Shown here in pieces: positions 1 to 9,221 of a DNA stretch of 64,000 nucleotides. Numbering within the stretch: the stretch's first letter is position 1; each line of letters starts with the position of its first letter. The position numbers were made by a program, and so were the translations under genes. The notes below the pieces were generated by a model, which was given only the letters and a program-made list of their open reading frames with translations, had not been told where the DNA came from and did not search any database. The stretch comes from Chondrosia reniformis (taxonomy: Eukaryota; Porifera; Demospongiae; Chondrillida; Chondrillidae). The stretch is taken from positions 7,837,501 through 7,901,500 of the forward strand of contig OX359193.1 of the NCBI GenBank assembly GCA_947172415.1, written 5' to 3'.

Positions 1-1450
1 CTTGCCGAGAAGGCCCCAGGCATATTGACAATTCCTGGTCCATTTAAACTCGGCACTTTTGTGGAAAATGCCGCCTTAAATCCTAAACAAATGACTCTCG
101 ACATACTGTCAGGTCAGTATTTAGGACAGTAAGGCGCCTCATTGTCTGGTTTTAATCATTTTCATTTGACCGGAGTGTCTTACGACCTGTGAAACTTCGG
201 AGAACTACTAATTGCAATCATTGCACCACAATCCAATGACTTTTCTGCTTCAAAATTTGCCATTGGTCCTTCCTCGAGTGACTCATTCGATCCTTCATGC
301 GATCGTAATTTTAGGCCGAAAAATCCCAGTCATTCACTGGTATTCAATCCATCTGCTTGGCGAAAGCCTCGCCTCTTCACGGAAACCACATTCCGTGAAA
401 TCTCGCATGTGACTTCAATGCACCACAAGCCGTAGCTACAGAATGCTATCATATCTGAATCTCAATGGCAAACCACTCGAAAGTACGCTTCTCGTTCAGT
501 CCTGGGACAAACCATAGCAACCCCCTAATTTCCAGGGGTTTGAGATTCTATTCGTGTATTGACCGTGTCCCCTTCGATCGAGGACAGCCTGCGTGAAATC
601 TGCAATTACTCTCAATTGGTCTCGCTCCAATGTACAATCGTAACATTGGCATTTCCAATTGGAAAAAACTCGAGGAACTTTCATCTAACTTTCGGTCACT
701 CGAAGCTCATGACAGACAAGCTTGACAAGCGTCGGGATTCAACTGTAGCTTGGTCAAAGCCTCTAGCCACGAGCTGTGGGATTTGCGTGGAATTTGCAAT
801 TGCATTCCTTTGGTCAAGGTGCCACACTAGTCACTCCGGTATTACTACTCGGCAATTCTCGGATTACACTCATAAGGCTTAGGAGCATTCATACGAGACC
901 AACTGCCCTACACCGTCCTTTCTCGAATCGTAAATTTGGCCCGTAGGATTTCGCTCACCATGCTCCCCCTTATAGTAGGCAAGAACACAGTGGCGCGCAA
1001 GGGGATGACAAGAAGACGCTAAAAGTCGCAACTGCATCTCGATATATTTTGACCAACTAAGTCTTTACCAGCTACTATTGCCTTTCAAAATGAAGCCAAT
1101 TTCATAACTAACAAGATTCAATTTTCAATTTCTTTAGGTATGTTGTGATAATTAAGTAATTAACACATTTATAAAAACATCGAAAAAATTTCGAAAATTT
1201 GGGGGTCACTTTCAAATTTTTGTATCCGACATTTCTCGAATGACTGAAAAGGAAGGAGGTCCCCTTCTTTAATCAACATAAAATTTTAGTCATTCGGCCT
1301 TCTCCGGATGAGCTTGTCGACTAAAATTTAGTGGTCACCAATATCCGGTAAAGGTCGACATGGAAATTTGGAGCGACCCAGTGATGAATCGAAGCATTTT
1401 CGATTACATCCGGTAAAAGTCGGATTACAATTTTTGGAGTGCCTCACGGT
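1..1450. other. Gene-poor unique sequence left of the satellite
   Basis: I see no convincing gene here. Short open frames exist on both strands but show no recognisable domain and no credible splice sites. From about 1,300 the sequence starts to resemble degenerate copies of the 63-bp unit to the right (CGATCGAAGC, CATCCGGTAAA, TTTTGGAGTG), so this is probably the decayed edge of the array. Similar phrases (TTGGTCAAAG, GTGGAATTTGC) around 750-800 hint that decay extends further left, but I cannot prove it by eye. Confidence 0.5.
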
Positions 1451-3365
1451 CGATCGAAGCTACTCGACTTCATTGGGTCAAAACTAGGGTTTCGAATTTG
1501 TTTCGACTAAATGTCAGTCGAGGCTTCTCGACTTCATTGGGTCAAACCCGGGTTGTGAATTTGGAGTGACTAAATGTCAGTCGAGACTGCTCGACTTCAT
1601 TGGGTCAAACTCGGGTTGTGATTTTGTTTCGATTAAATGTCAATCGAGGCTGCTCGACTTCATTTGGTCAAACCCGGGTTGTGAATTTGGAGTGACTAAA
1701 TGTTAGTCGAGACTGCTCGACTTCATTGGGTCAAACCCGGGTTGTGAATTTGGAGTGACTAAATGTCAGTCGAGACTGCTCGACTTCATTGGGTCAAACC
1801 CGGGTTGTGAATTTGGAGTGACTAAATGTCAGTCGAGACTGCTCGACTTCATTGGGTCAAACCCGGGTTGTGAATTTGGAGTGACTAAATGTCAGTCGAG
1901 ACTGCTCGACTTCATTGGGTCAAACCCGGGTTGTGAATTTGGAGTGACTAAATGTCAGTCGAGACTGCTCGACTTCATTGGGTCAAACCCGGGTTGTAAA
2001 TTTGGAGTGACTAAATGTCAGTCGAGACTGCTCGACTTCATTGGGTCAAACCCGGGTTGTGAATTTGGAGTGACTAAATGTCAGTCGAGACTGCTCGACT
2101 TCATTGGGTCAAACCCGGGTTGTGAATTTGGAGTGGCTAAATGTCAGTCGAGACTGCTCGACTTCATTGGGTCAAACCAGGGTTGTGATTTTGTTTCATT
2201 TAAATGTCAGTCGAGGCTTTTCGACTTCATTGGGTCAAACCCGGGTTGTGAATTTGGAGTGACTAAATGTCAGTCGAGACTGCTCGACTTCATTGGGTAA
2301 AACCGGAGTTGTGAATTTGGAGTTCCTAAATGTCAATCGAGGCTTCTCGACTTCATTGGGTCAAACCCGGGTTGTGAATTTGGAGCGACTAAATGTCAGT
2401 CGAGACTGTTCGACTTCATTGGGTCAAACCCGGGTTGTGAATTTGGAGTGACTAAATGTCAGTCGAGACTGCTCGACTTCATTGGGTCAAACCCGGGTTG
2501 TGAATTTGGAGTGACTAAATGTCAGTCGAGACTGCTCGACTTCATTGGGTCAAACCCGGGTTGTGAATTTGGAGTGACTAAATGTCAATCGAGACTGCTC
2601 GACTTCATTGGGTCAAACCCGGGTTGTGAATTTGGAGTGACTAAATGTCAGTCGAGACTGCTCGACTTCATTGGGTCAAACCCGGGTTGTGAATTTGGAG
2701 TGGCTAAATGTCAGTCGAGACTGCTCGACTTCATTGGGTCAAACCAGGGTGGTGATTTTGTTTCAATTAAATGTCAGTCGAGGCTTTTCGACTTCATTGG
2801 GTCAAACCCGGGTTGTGAATTTGGAGTGACTAAATGTCAGTCGAGACTGCTCGACTTCATTGGGTCAAACCGGAGTTGTGAATTTGGAGTTCCTAAATGT
2901 CAATCGAGGCTTCTCGACTTCATTGGGTCAAACCCGGGTTGTGAATTTGGAGTGTCTCAATGTCAGTCGAGGCTTCTCGACTTCATTGGGTCAAACCCGG
3001 GTTGTGAATTTGGAGGGCCTAAATGTCAGTCGAGACTTCTCGACTTCATTGGGTCAAACCCGAGTTGCGAATTTGGAGTGACTAAATGTCAGTCGAGACT
3101 GCTCGACTTCATTGGGTCAAACCCGGGTTGTGAATTTGGAGTGACTAAATGTCAGTCGAGGCTTCTCGACTTCATTGGGTCAAACCCGGGTTGTGAATTT
3201 GGAGTGACTAAATGTCAGTCGAGACTGCTCGACTTCATTGGGTCAAACCCGAGTTGTGAATTTGGAGTGACTAAATGTCAGTCGAGACTGCTCGACTTCA
3301 TTGGGTCAAACCCGGGTTGTGAATTTGGAGTGACTAAATGTCAGAGTCGAGGCTTGTCGACTTCA
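1450..3365 (+). repeat. 63-bp satellite array with 567-bp higher-order period
   Basis: About 30 head-to-tail copies of a 63-bp unit that reads CTAAATGTCAGTCGAGACTG, then CTCGACTTCATTGGGTCAAA, then CCCGGGTTGTGAATTTGGAG plus a short linker. The unit contains an inverted motif (TCGAG...CTCGA). Because 63 is divisible by three, one frame stays open for hundreds of codons (1755-2300 and 2448-3557), giving a 21-residue repeat beginning TKCQSRLLDFIGSN. This is expected of a young satellite and is not evidence for a protein. Variant monomers (GGTTGTGATTTTGTTTC followed by GAGGCTTTTCGAC, and the CCGGAGTTGTG type) recur at about 2,133 and 2,700, exactly 567 bp apart, or nine monomers. Confidence 0.95.
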
Positions 3366-3369
3366 TTTT

Positions 3370-3515
3370 GTCAAACTAAAGAAAGTAAAGGAAAAAGGAA
3401 AAAAGGGAAAAAGGAGGAAAGTAAAACGAAAAAGGAAAAAAGGGAAAAAGGAAGAAAGTTAAACGAAAAAGGAAGTAAAAAAAGAAAAAAGAAAAAAAAT
3501 CTAAAAAAGATCCTT
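3370..3515 (+). repeat. Homopurine A/G tract
   Basis: Roughly 145 bases on the plus strand are almost entirely A and G (runs such as GGAAAAAGGAAAAAAGGG), directly after the last satellite unit. Polypurine mirror-like tracts can adopt triplex DNA. No gene is associated. Confidence 0.85.
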
Positions 3516-3529
3516 TCTGATGCATGTGT

Positions 3530-4114
3530 TGGTCTCCACACCTCCTTGGCTTTTTAGCCTCTTTCTGCATTATTCTCTGCTCTCTCCTCTTCTTTTTTAG
3601 TTTTATGATCAACCTCTTCACTAATAGCAAATGGCAAAGCTCTGCAGGTGCATTAATGAAACCTGCTACAGATAAATGTAAAATACTGGTGGTATTTGAA
3701 CTTAATGTAAGATATTCAATATTCAATATATATATATCATCAGATATATCTAGTATATATGATTAGTTGTTGCAACCTGGAATTATATACTAATGCTGAA
3801 AAATGAGAATTATAAATAGTAGAATTTCACATTTAATTGCACACTACGTATACGTATACCAAGCTTGAAGAGATGCTCTAGCGAAACTTCAAAGGATGTA
3901 TATACATATAGCACTGAGAGTTGCTATATTTTATTAAGCACGATGTGTGATGCCATTTTGGGGGTATGGAGTACAAAACCCTCCCACTTTTCAGTATTTA
4001 TCAAAGTGCTTTCCAGAGTTATCAATCATTATATACAGTACAGTAATTTAAAGGAAAATAGTTTAAATAGTACAAGTAATATTTGAGGTGGAAGCTTATG
4101 TTTGCCATGTCAGT
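3530..4114. other. Intergenic; contains one partner of a dispersed mosaic repeat
   Basis: AT-rich sequence without a recognisable gene. Two pieces recur near 9,000. Positions 3857-3930 match 9061-9122 in the same orientation (shared core CTAGCGAAACTTCAAAGGAT). Positions 3949-3991 match 9003-9045 in the opposite orientation (shared TGCCATTTTG and CCTCCCAC-type segments). One copy therefore carries an internal inversion relative to the other. Confidence 0.7.
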
Positions 4115-4665
4115 TTAGTTGATGATAATCAGTGCGATAAATGAAAAGAAAATTAGTGAGAAGATTGTTGGTATGATTCTCCTTGTGTCAGACGCAAGAG
4201 CTCCTCTGTCATTAACTTTTGTAGTTGGCTGCCTGTTGTCAACAGTAGGTGTTTGGGTTACTCCAGTAAGAATAGTCTTCTCCACATTGTTGACACAGTC
4301 TTGATCTGAAATGTTGTAGATTGTGATAATATATTAAATGATAAAATGGATGGACTTTAACTATATAATTGACATTCCTCATAAAACCAAATGTGTTTGT
4401 CTATAATTATAAACTTTACAATAACTTACTTGCAACTACCTGGTCGTCTACCCTGCCACTCCCACAGGGGGTGGGGGAGGGGATTGGCATGGTTGAGGAG
4501 GTCACAGTGGGGGTGGGAGAGGCTGTGAACACCTCATCAGATGGACACTGGTAGTTTTCCAAGTCTGGGCAGTCTTGGTCATGGCATTTGAAGAGTAACG
4601 CTAGAATATAATCCTTAGCTTCATTTAATTCATCTAAAACTCTCCGTAAGGATGATGAAATCCCG
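4115..4665 (-). pseudogene. 5'-truncated gene fragment encoding a S/T/P-rich stalk and hydrophobic C-terminal tail
   Basis: Two minus-strand exons join in frame. Exon A is open from about 4665 down to 4430, with donor A|GTAAGT. It reads an alpha-helical stretch (RRVLDELNEAKDYILALLFK), a cysteine-containing piece (CHDQDCPDLENYQCPSDE) and a Ser/Thr/Pro stalk (SPTPTVTSSTMPIPSPTP). Exon B (4305-4115, acceptor TTTCAG) continues to a stop after a strongly hydrophobic tail (IIPTIFSLIFFSFIALIIIN). That tail resembles a GPI-attachment signal or a C-terminal membrane anchor. Upstream, exon A runs straight into a stray piece of the 63-bp satellite with no splice acceptor and no start, so the 5' end is missing. 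I do not recognise the family. It may be a dead fragment or the tail of a gene rearranged by the satellite insertion. Confidence 0.6.
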
Positions 4666-4750
4666 TGTTTCGATTAAATGTCAGTCGAGGCTTTTCGACT
4701 TCATTGGGTCAAACCAGGGTTGTGAATTTGGAGGGCCTAAATGTCAGTCA
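4666..4750 (+). repeat. Orphan 1.3-unit piece of the 63-bp satellite
   Basis: Sequence TTTCGATTAAATGTCAGTCG followed by AGGCTTTTCGACTTCATTGG and the usual remainder is the variant satellite monomer found inside the main array, in the same orientation, 1.3 kb to its right. It ends at the second AAATGTCAGTC and abuts the truncated gene fragment on its left. Confidence 0.9.
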
Positions 4751-7700
4751 CGATGCCGCAATCTAGGGGACGTGGGCCGGCCTTGGATTTTTATAATACG
4801 TACTTGTTATGCAATAATTTACAAGAGTATACTGAATGCTTACATAGATGTGTGCATTTACGATGAGCTAGGTTATATTGTATATCTTATTATACCAATC
4901 TCTCATTATGAGTTCGTCATTATCGACAATTGAGATTGCATATTGCATATAACTACTGCACAATGATCATTTTCGTATGACAATTCTGAAATATGCATGT
5001 ACATGGTATTAAAATTAAAATATGCTCAAACAATGTAGTTCTAAAACAAGTTCTTTATGGTTGCTATTTCTTCGTCTCTTGAGTGTTACTGGAACGGTGT
5101 TGCAGTACTTCTTTTTGCATCACTTTACTGACTGTAAAGGTGACCCCAGGGCACACCACGAGGAGGTAGAAGTACTTCGTGCCCCAAAAGGCCTCCGGTT
5201 TCTCAACTCTGTTTGACACTTCCACTACTTGCGTCGTAAGAGAAGTTGCTCGGGAACGGTCCGGCGTACCTGACCGACCTGTGACCAGTTACTAGTCTTG
5301 CCCTGCCTCACGCTACGGACAGAACAAGCCCGACCCTGGCGGACCACAAACTCCCACCAATGAGAATCATCATGTGCACACAACGCAGCTTGAGAGTACT
5401 GTACACAGACTTTAGCTCATTGGGATCGGCCAGGTCGCTTTAGAGTAGGGACCCATCGATGAACTACAAGAAAGAATAGATAATACATAATTACCAGCAT
5501 ATATACGGACATAAAGATTGAGCACATGCGCATGTAAAATTCCAAATGCAAATGCAAATGCTTCTAAACCAACCTGATGTGGCAGCCTACAATAGCTTCC
5601 TGACCGACTACGTAGTGGCACTGGACCACACCAACACCTCCAGGTACGGGTCGTATAGCAAGAATCCGCAAGTGCCAATTTAACACACGAGCAAGATTAA
5701 TAGTGAGATACATCTCCAGGCACTAACCCATAGGTAGAGAGACCACCCCACTATACGAACACCGATGACCCTTCGGATAGGCATGTACCATTACTCGTAC
5801 TCCAAGAATGGTTGGCGCATCGATCCACACCAAAGTAGACCTCCAGAGTTGATAGCCCGGAGGCCAAAGACTAAAAATTTCCTTGCCTATTTATTAGAAA
5901 TTGTCGGCGGGAACATCGTGAACTTGGCGGAAAATCGTGAAACTAAAATTTTGCTTATTGTTTTTGAGGTCCTGTTCAAGAACAATAGACAACATGCAGA
6001 ACATGACCCGACCTATTCAGCAAGTTGTTATTGTTATTGAGTTTCGACTAGAAATCAATCATGGCTATCCAGCGAAGCAAATCATAAAATGTACAGTGAC
6101 CTTATGAATAGGAAGTGCTTAATTAATAAACAAGCCTTATGAACCTCTGATTATTTCAGCAGTTATCTTTTATTTCACAAGCTCTTGCAAGCGCATGAAT
6201 CGACATATCAATCGGCATGTTTCATGCACAACACAGGACAACGACACAAGGATATTTATTTAACAAGAATCACTCTCGTTAAATTGCTCAATCGATAATT
6301 TGTGAATCCAAAATGGCCGTTGCTCAAATTGCAATTGCCTAGTTTGAGGAACTTTGGCGTTGTCCATGCGTAATTGGTAGATCGTCTTGTTTAGAGAATC
6401 AGATAAACTATATAGCTACTTTAAATGAAGTCTAGAATGTTTCACTTATAATGTTAAGATTAGCATACGTATTAAACAGCATCTTTACTTTATGTAAAAT
6501 ACTTTTTACTTGTAAGACTGTTCAAAATGTAATTTGTACTTAACGTTTATACAAAAGTAATATTAAATTTTGATTAGACAAGTAACATCTTATTGTGCAG
6601 CCCATGCTCCTAATAAAGTTCATTTGTATTATAAAGTTTAAATTAGGACATTGTACTACCGGCTAAGTTAATGTTCTAATTGTTCAGTTGCAACTTGAAT
6701 TGATTGCATTGATTGCAGCTGTTGCTATGGCAATCTTGTTATTTAGATGTAACCATGGTAATTTATACTTGGTTGATTGTATGAACTTTTTGTTCTTAAA
6801 ATGTCAGACATGTTTTCCTCAAGTCTGACTAGAATGATAAGAATTGTTCTTATAGTTGTCTACCAACCCAGAGGTCTAGCTTCTTCAGTTTTAACTTAAT
6901 TACAATTTACTCAGTGGCTTAAATTTGAGCATTGCAGACTCAAATGCTCAAGATAACATCTATAAAATTGACATCACAAAGGAAGAGAAATGTATAAAAC
7001 CAATGTCTACATGATCAGATGAGATAGCAAGATGGCTGATTAAAATGGTGGCTGTGTAAAGTTGTTTCCTATTGAATGCAAAGCTTTATTTTAAGATTAA
7101 GTTTGTTCTTATTCGCTTAAGGTTTGTCCCACACTCCTAGCCTTCTATATATGTGGTTGTTTGTCTTGCTTAAATGTTGACAACTTTGATTGCTGTTCCT
7201 TCATGAACTCATAGGACCTATCAGAATGCACTGTACATTTCTGGGATGACAAGTTTGACAAAGAAATTGACAAGATGTGGACAAGATGCTACATGCACAG
7301 CTCTGTGAAGTTTTGGTACATAGAAGTGGCATCTAATATCTTAATTGAGAAAGTACTTTTAGAAGTTACTTTTATCTACTGTAAATAACTTCATAAATAT
7401 TCTAATAAGACTTTGTATGTACTAAACAGTTTAATTTGAATTCCAAGTGCCTGCATGTGTTGTGTATGGACCAGCTAGTGGGAATATTTGATAAATTATG
7501 TACACTTTCATCAGGTTTATAAATGTGACCAGCTAGGTAAATGATTCAGTTGTTGCCTTGAATTGATAACATGGATTTTGCAGCTGTTGCTATAGCAATG
7601 TTGTTAGTAAGGTGTTACCATGGCAATCTGGATTTCCTTCAAGTTATACTAGAATCATATGAATTGTTCTTGCAGTTGTCTATGCAGTCCTGGCCACTGA

Positions 7701-8489
7701 AAAGTACATTTTTAGGATTTTTAGTTTTTGTTTGTATAAAACTAAAGCTTATAGTTTTATAAAATGACAAAGGAAGACTACATTATATAGGTTATAACCA
7801 AAGGAACCCTGTGTTTCTTACCGTTTGTTGGAACATTGCTACCATATATGACTTGGCCTAAGCTCAAGCCACCAAAATAATAATCTTGCACAAAAGGATT
7901 GTACAGTTTCATAGCCAGATAGTAAGGCAAACTGATCTATAGGACACAGAGAACCTGTTAAGCATGTACTACACACCTCCCCAAACTGAATTACAGTAGC
8001 TGGGAGTTACTAGTTACTATGTGTTCTTTGTGTGATAACCATTTCAGTTAAAGTTGGATAATTGGTGATTGCCTATTAATTAGAGCACCCTTGTTATGTG
8101 TAATGGGGCAATAATAGGGAACAATAGAGCAGGATCATCAAACAACTCACTTACTGTCAAATGGTATTTATTACAATAGTAATAGTTTAATAACAACTTT
8201 CCTGAATAACAATCAAGTAATCACCATGGAAACAAGTCAATTGTAAGCCAATTGGCTGTCTGACTTGGTCTGTATGTGAAGATCTCAATGTCTCACTATC
8301 AACTTTGCTGGGATTGCAGTATCCTAGTTTCATTTAAAAAGAAGTGTGTTTTATTTTAATATAGTATTTGTTTATTAATGCATTATTGCTTGAAATGTTG
8401 TAATTTTTAGTTGCTTTGATTGACTAACTGTTTGAAAACTTAAGTTATACATTTCTTATATCATTCATTAGGTGCACAGGATAGGGTAA
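4751..8489. other. Large intergenic stretch without recognised genes
   Basis: No open frame here shows a family signature or a credible exon chain; the longest frames (about 5412-5678 minus and 5765-6040 plus) have no recognisable domain. Positions 5,100-5,760 are more GC-rich than the surroundings. Positions 5,905-5,935 contain GGCGGGAAC and TTGGCGGAAAA, which look like E2F-type sites, but no gene is nearby. A diverged direct repeat occurs at about 6690-6860 and 7557-7700 (shared CAGCTGTTGCTAT, GTTACCATGG-type and AATTGTTCTT elements). Confidence 0.5.
6690..7700 (+). repeat. Diverged direct repeat pair (about 6690-6860 and 7557-7700)
   Basis: Both copies read TTGAATTGAT...GCAGCTGTTGCTATnGCAATnTTGTTA, then a TnACCATGGnAAT segment, then AGAAT/GAATTGTTCTTnnAGTTGTCTA. 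The copies are about 860 bp apart and clearly diverged, suggesting an old duplication or two copies of one short interspersed element. Confidence 0.6.
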
Positions 8490-8729
8490 ATGAATGTGTA
8501 TGTACCATTGAAAAATATTTCTGGTGCTTACAGGTTTGTGCTGTGAGGAATGGGTTAATACTTGTGGTTGATGAGGCTGATAAGGCCCCCACGCATGTGA
8601 CATGCATACTTAAGAACCTCTTGGAAATGGGAGAGATGACCCTCTCAGACGGACGGAAGATAGTCCCTAGTAGGTATATCTCAAAGTGATTCAGTTAGAC
8701 CTTGATACTGCTGTACCCTAACTATACTA
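8490..8729 (+). pseudogene. Displaced copy of VWA8 exon 23 with flanking intron
   Basis: This 240-bp block aligns without gaps to 13817-14056, with only about six mismatches. It contains the whole of VWA8 exon 23 (residues NGLVLVVDEADKAPTHVTC and on) with its acceptor and donor. It ends inside the following intron, just before the next exon's acceptor region. It lies 730 bp upstream of the VWA8 start, so it cannot join the normal transcript in order. The near-identity means a recent duplication, or gene conversion with the functional exon. Confidence 0.85.
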
Positions 8730-8742
8730 ATGTCTCTTCTTA

Positions 8743-8866
8743 GTGTTCACAGCCTCTCCCACTGTCACTGTGAGCTCCTTAAACATGCCAATCCCCTCCC
8801 CCACCCCCTGTGGGAGTGGCATGCAGAGTAGACGACCAGGTAGATGCAAGTAAGTTATTGTTAAGT
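8743..8866 (+). pseudogene. Frameshifted copy of the stalk exon from 4414-4532
   Basis: This block is an inverted-orientation copy of the stalk-encoding exon at 4414-4532. It starts at GTGTTCACAGCCTCTCCCAC and runs through the exon donor (GCAAGTAAGTTATTGT). A small insertion (GGCATGCAGAGTAGACG versus GGCAGGGTAGACG) breaks the frame. It sits directly after the VWA8 exon copy, making a chimeric piece of debris. The remaining sequence to 9122 holds rearranged matches to 3857-3991. Confidence 0.75.
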
Positions 8867-9221
8867 TTATACCAGTAATCTTCTCATTTTATGATCATTA
8901 ACTTGGAACATATTTAATTTAAACTATTTATGTACATCTAAATGAGTGTAAATAATTATTTGAAAACTTTGATAAAGGTCAGATGTAGAGATGTACTAAC
9001 ATAAGAGTGGGAGGGTCTTGTACTCGATACCACCAAAATGGCATCGCATATGGTGCGCACTACCAAACTTGAAGACAGGCTCTAGCGAAACTTCAAAGGA
9101 TGTATATAGTGCTGAGGGTTGCACGAGTCCGATTAGGATATTCAAGTGTTCCATTCCGGAATTCGTTCAGCAATCAGAACACCAGTTCGTATATGCTTGC
9201 ACTAACATATACGTATAGTGA

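Noticed and set aside
212-882. Open frames of 66-107 codons at the left end
   Set aside because: No family signature, no splice context, and both strands are equally open; consistent with chance or decayed satellite.
3376-3726. Minus-strand frame rich in Phe/Leu/Ser (116 codons)
   Set aside because: It is the translation of the homopurine tract on the opposite strand.
5900-5936. E2F-like sites GGCGGGAAC and TTGGCGGAAAA
   Set aside because: No gene start is near enough to give them meaning; kept only as a note.
5412-6040. Possible retroelement remains (frames at 5412-5678 minus and 5765-6040 plus)
   Set aside because: No reverse transcriptase, integrase or transposase motif and no terminal repeats could be found.
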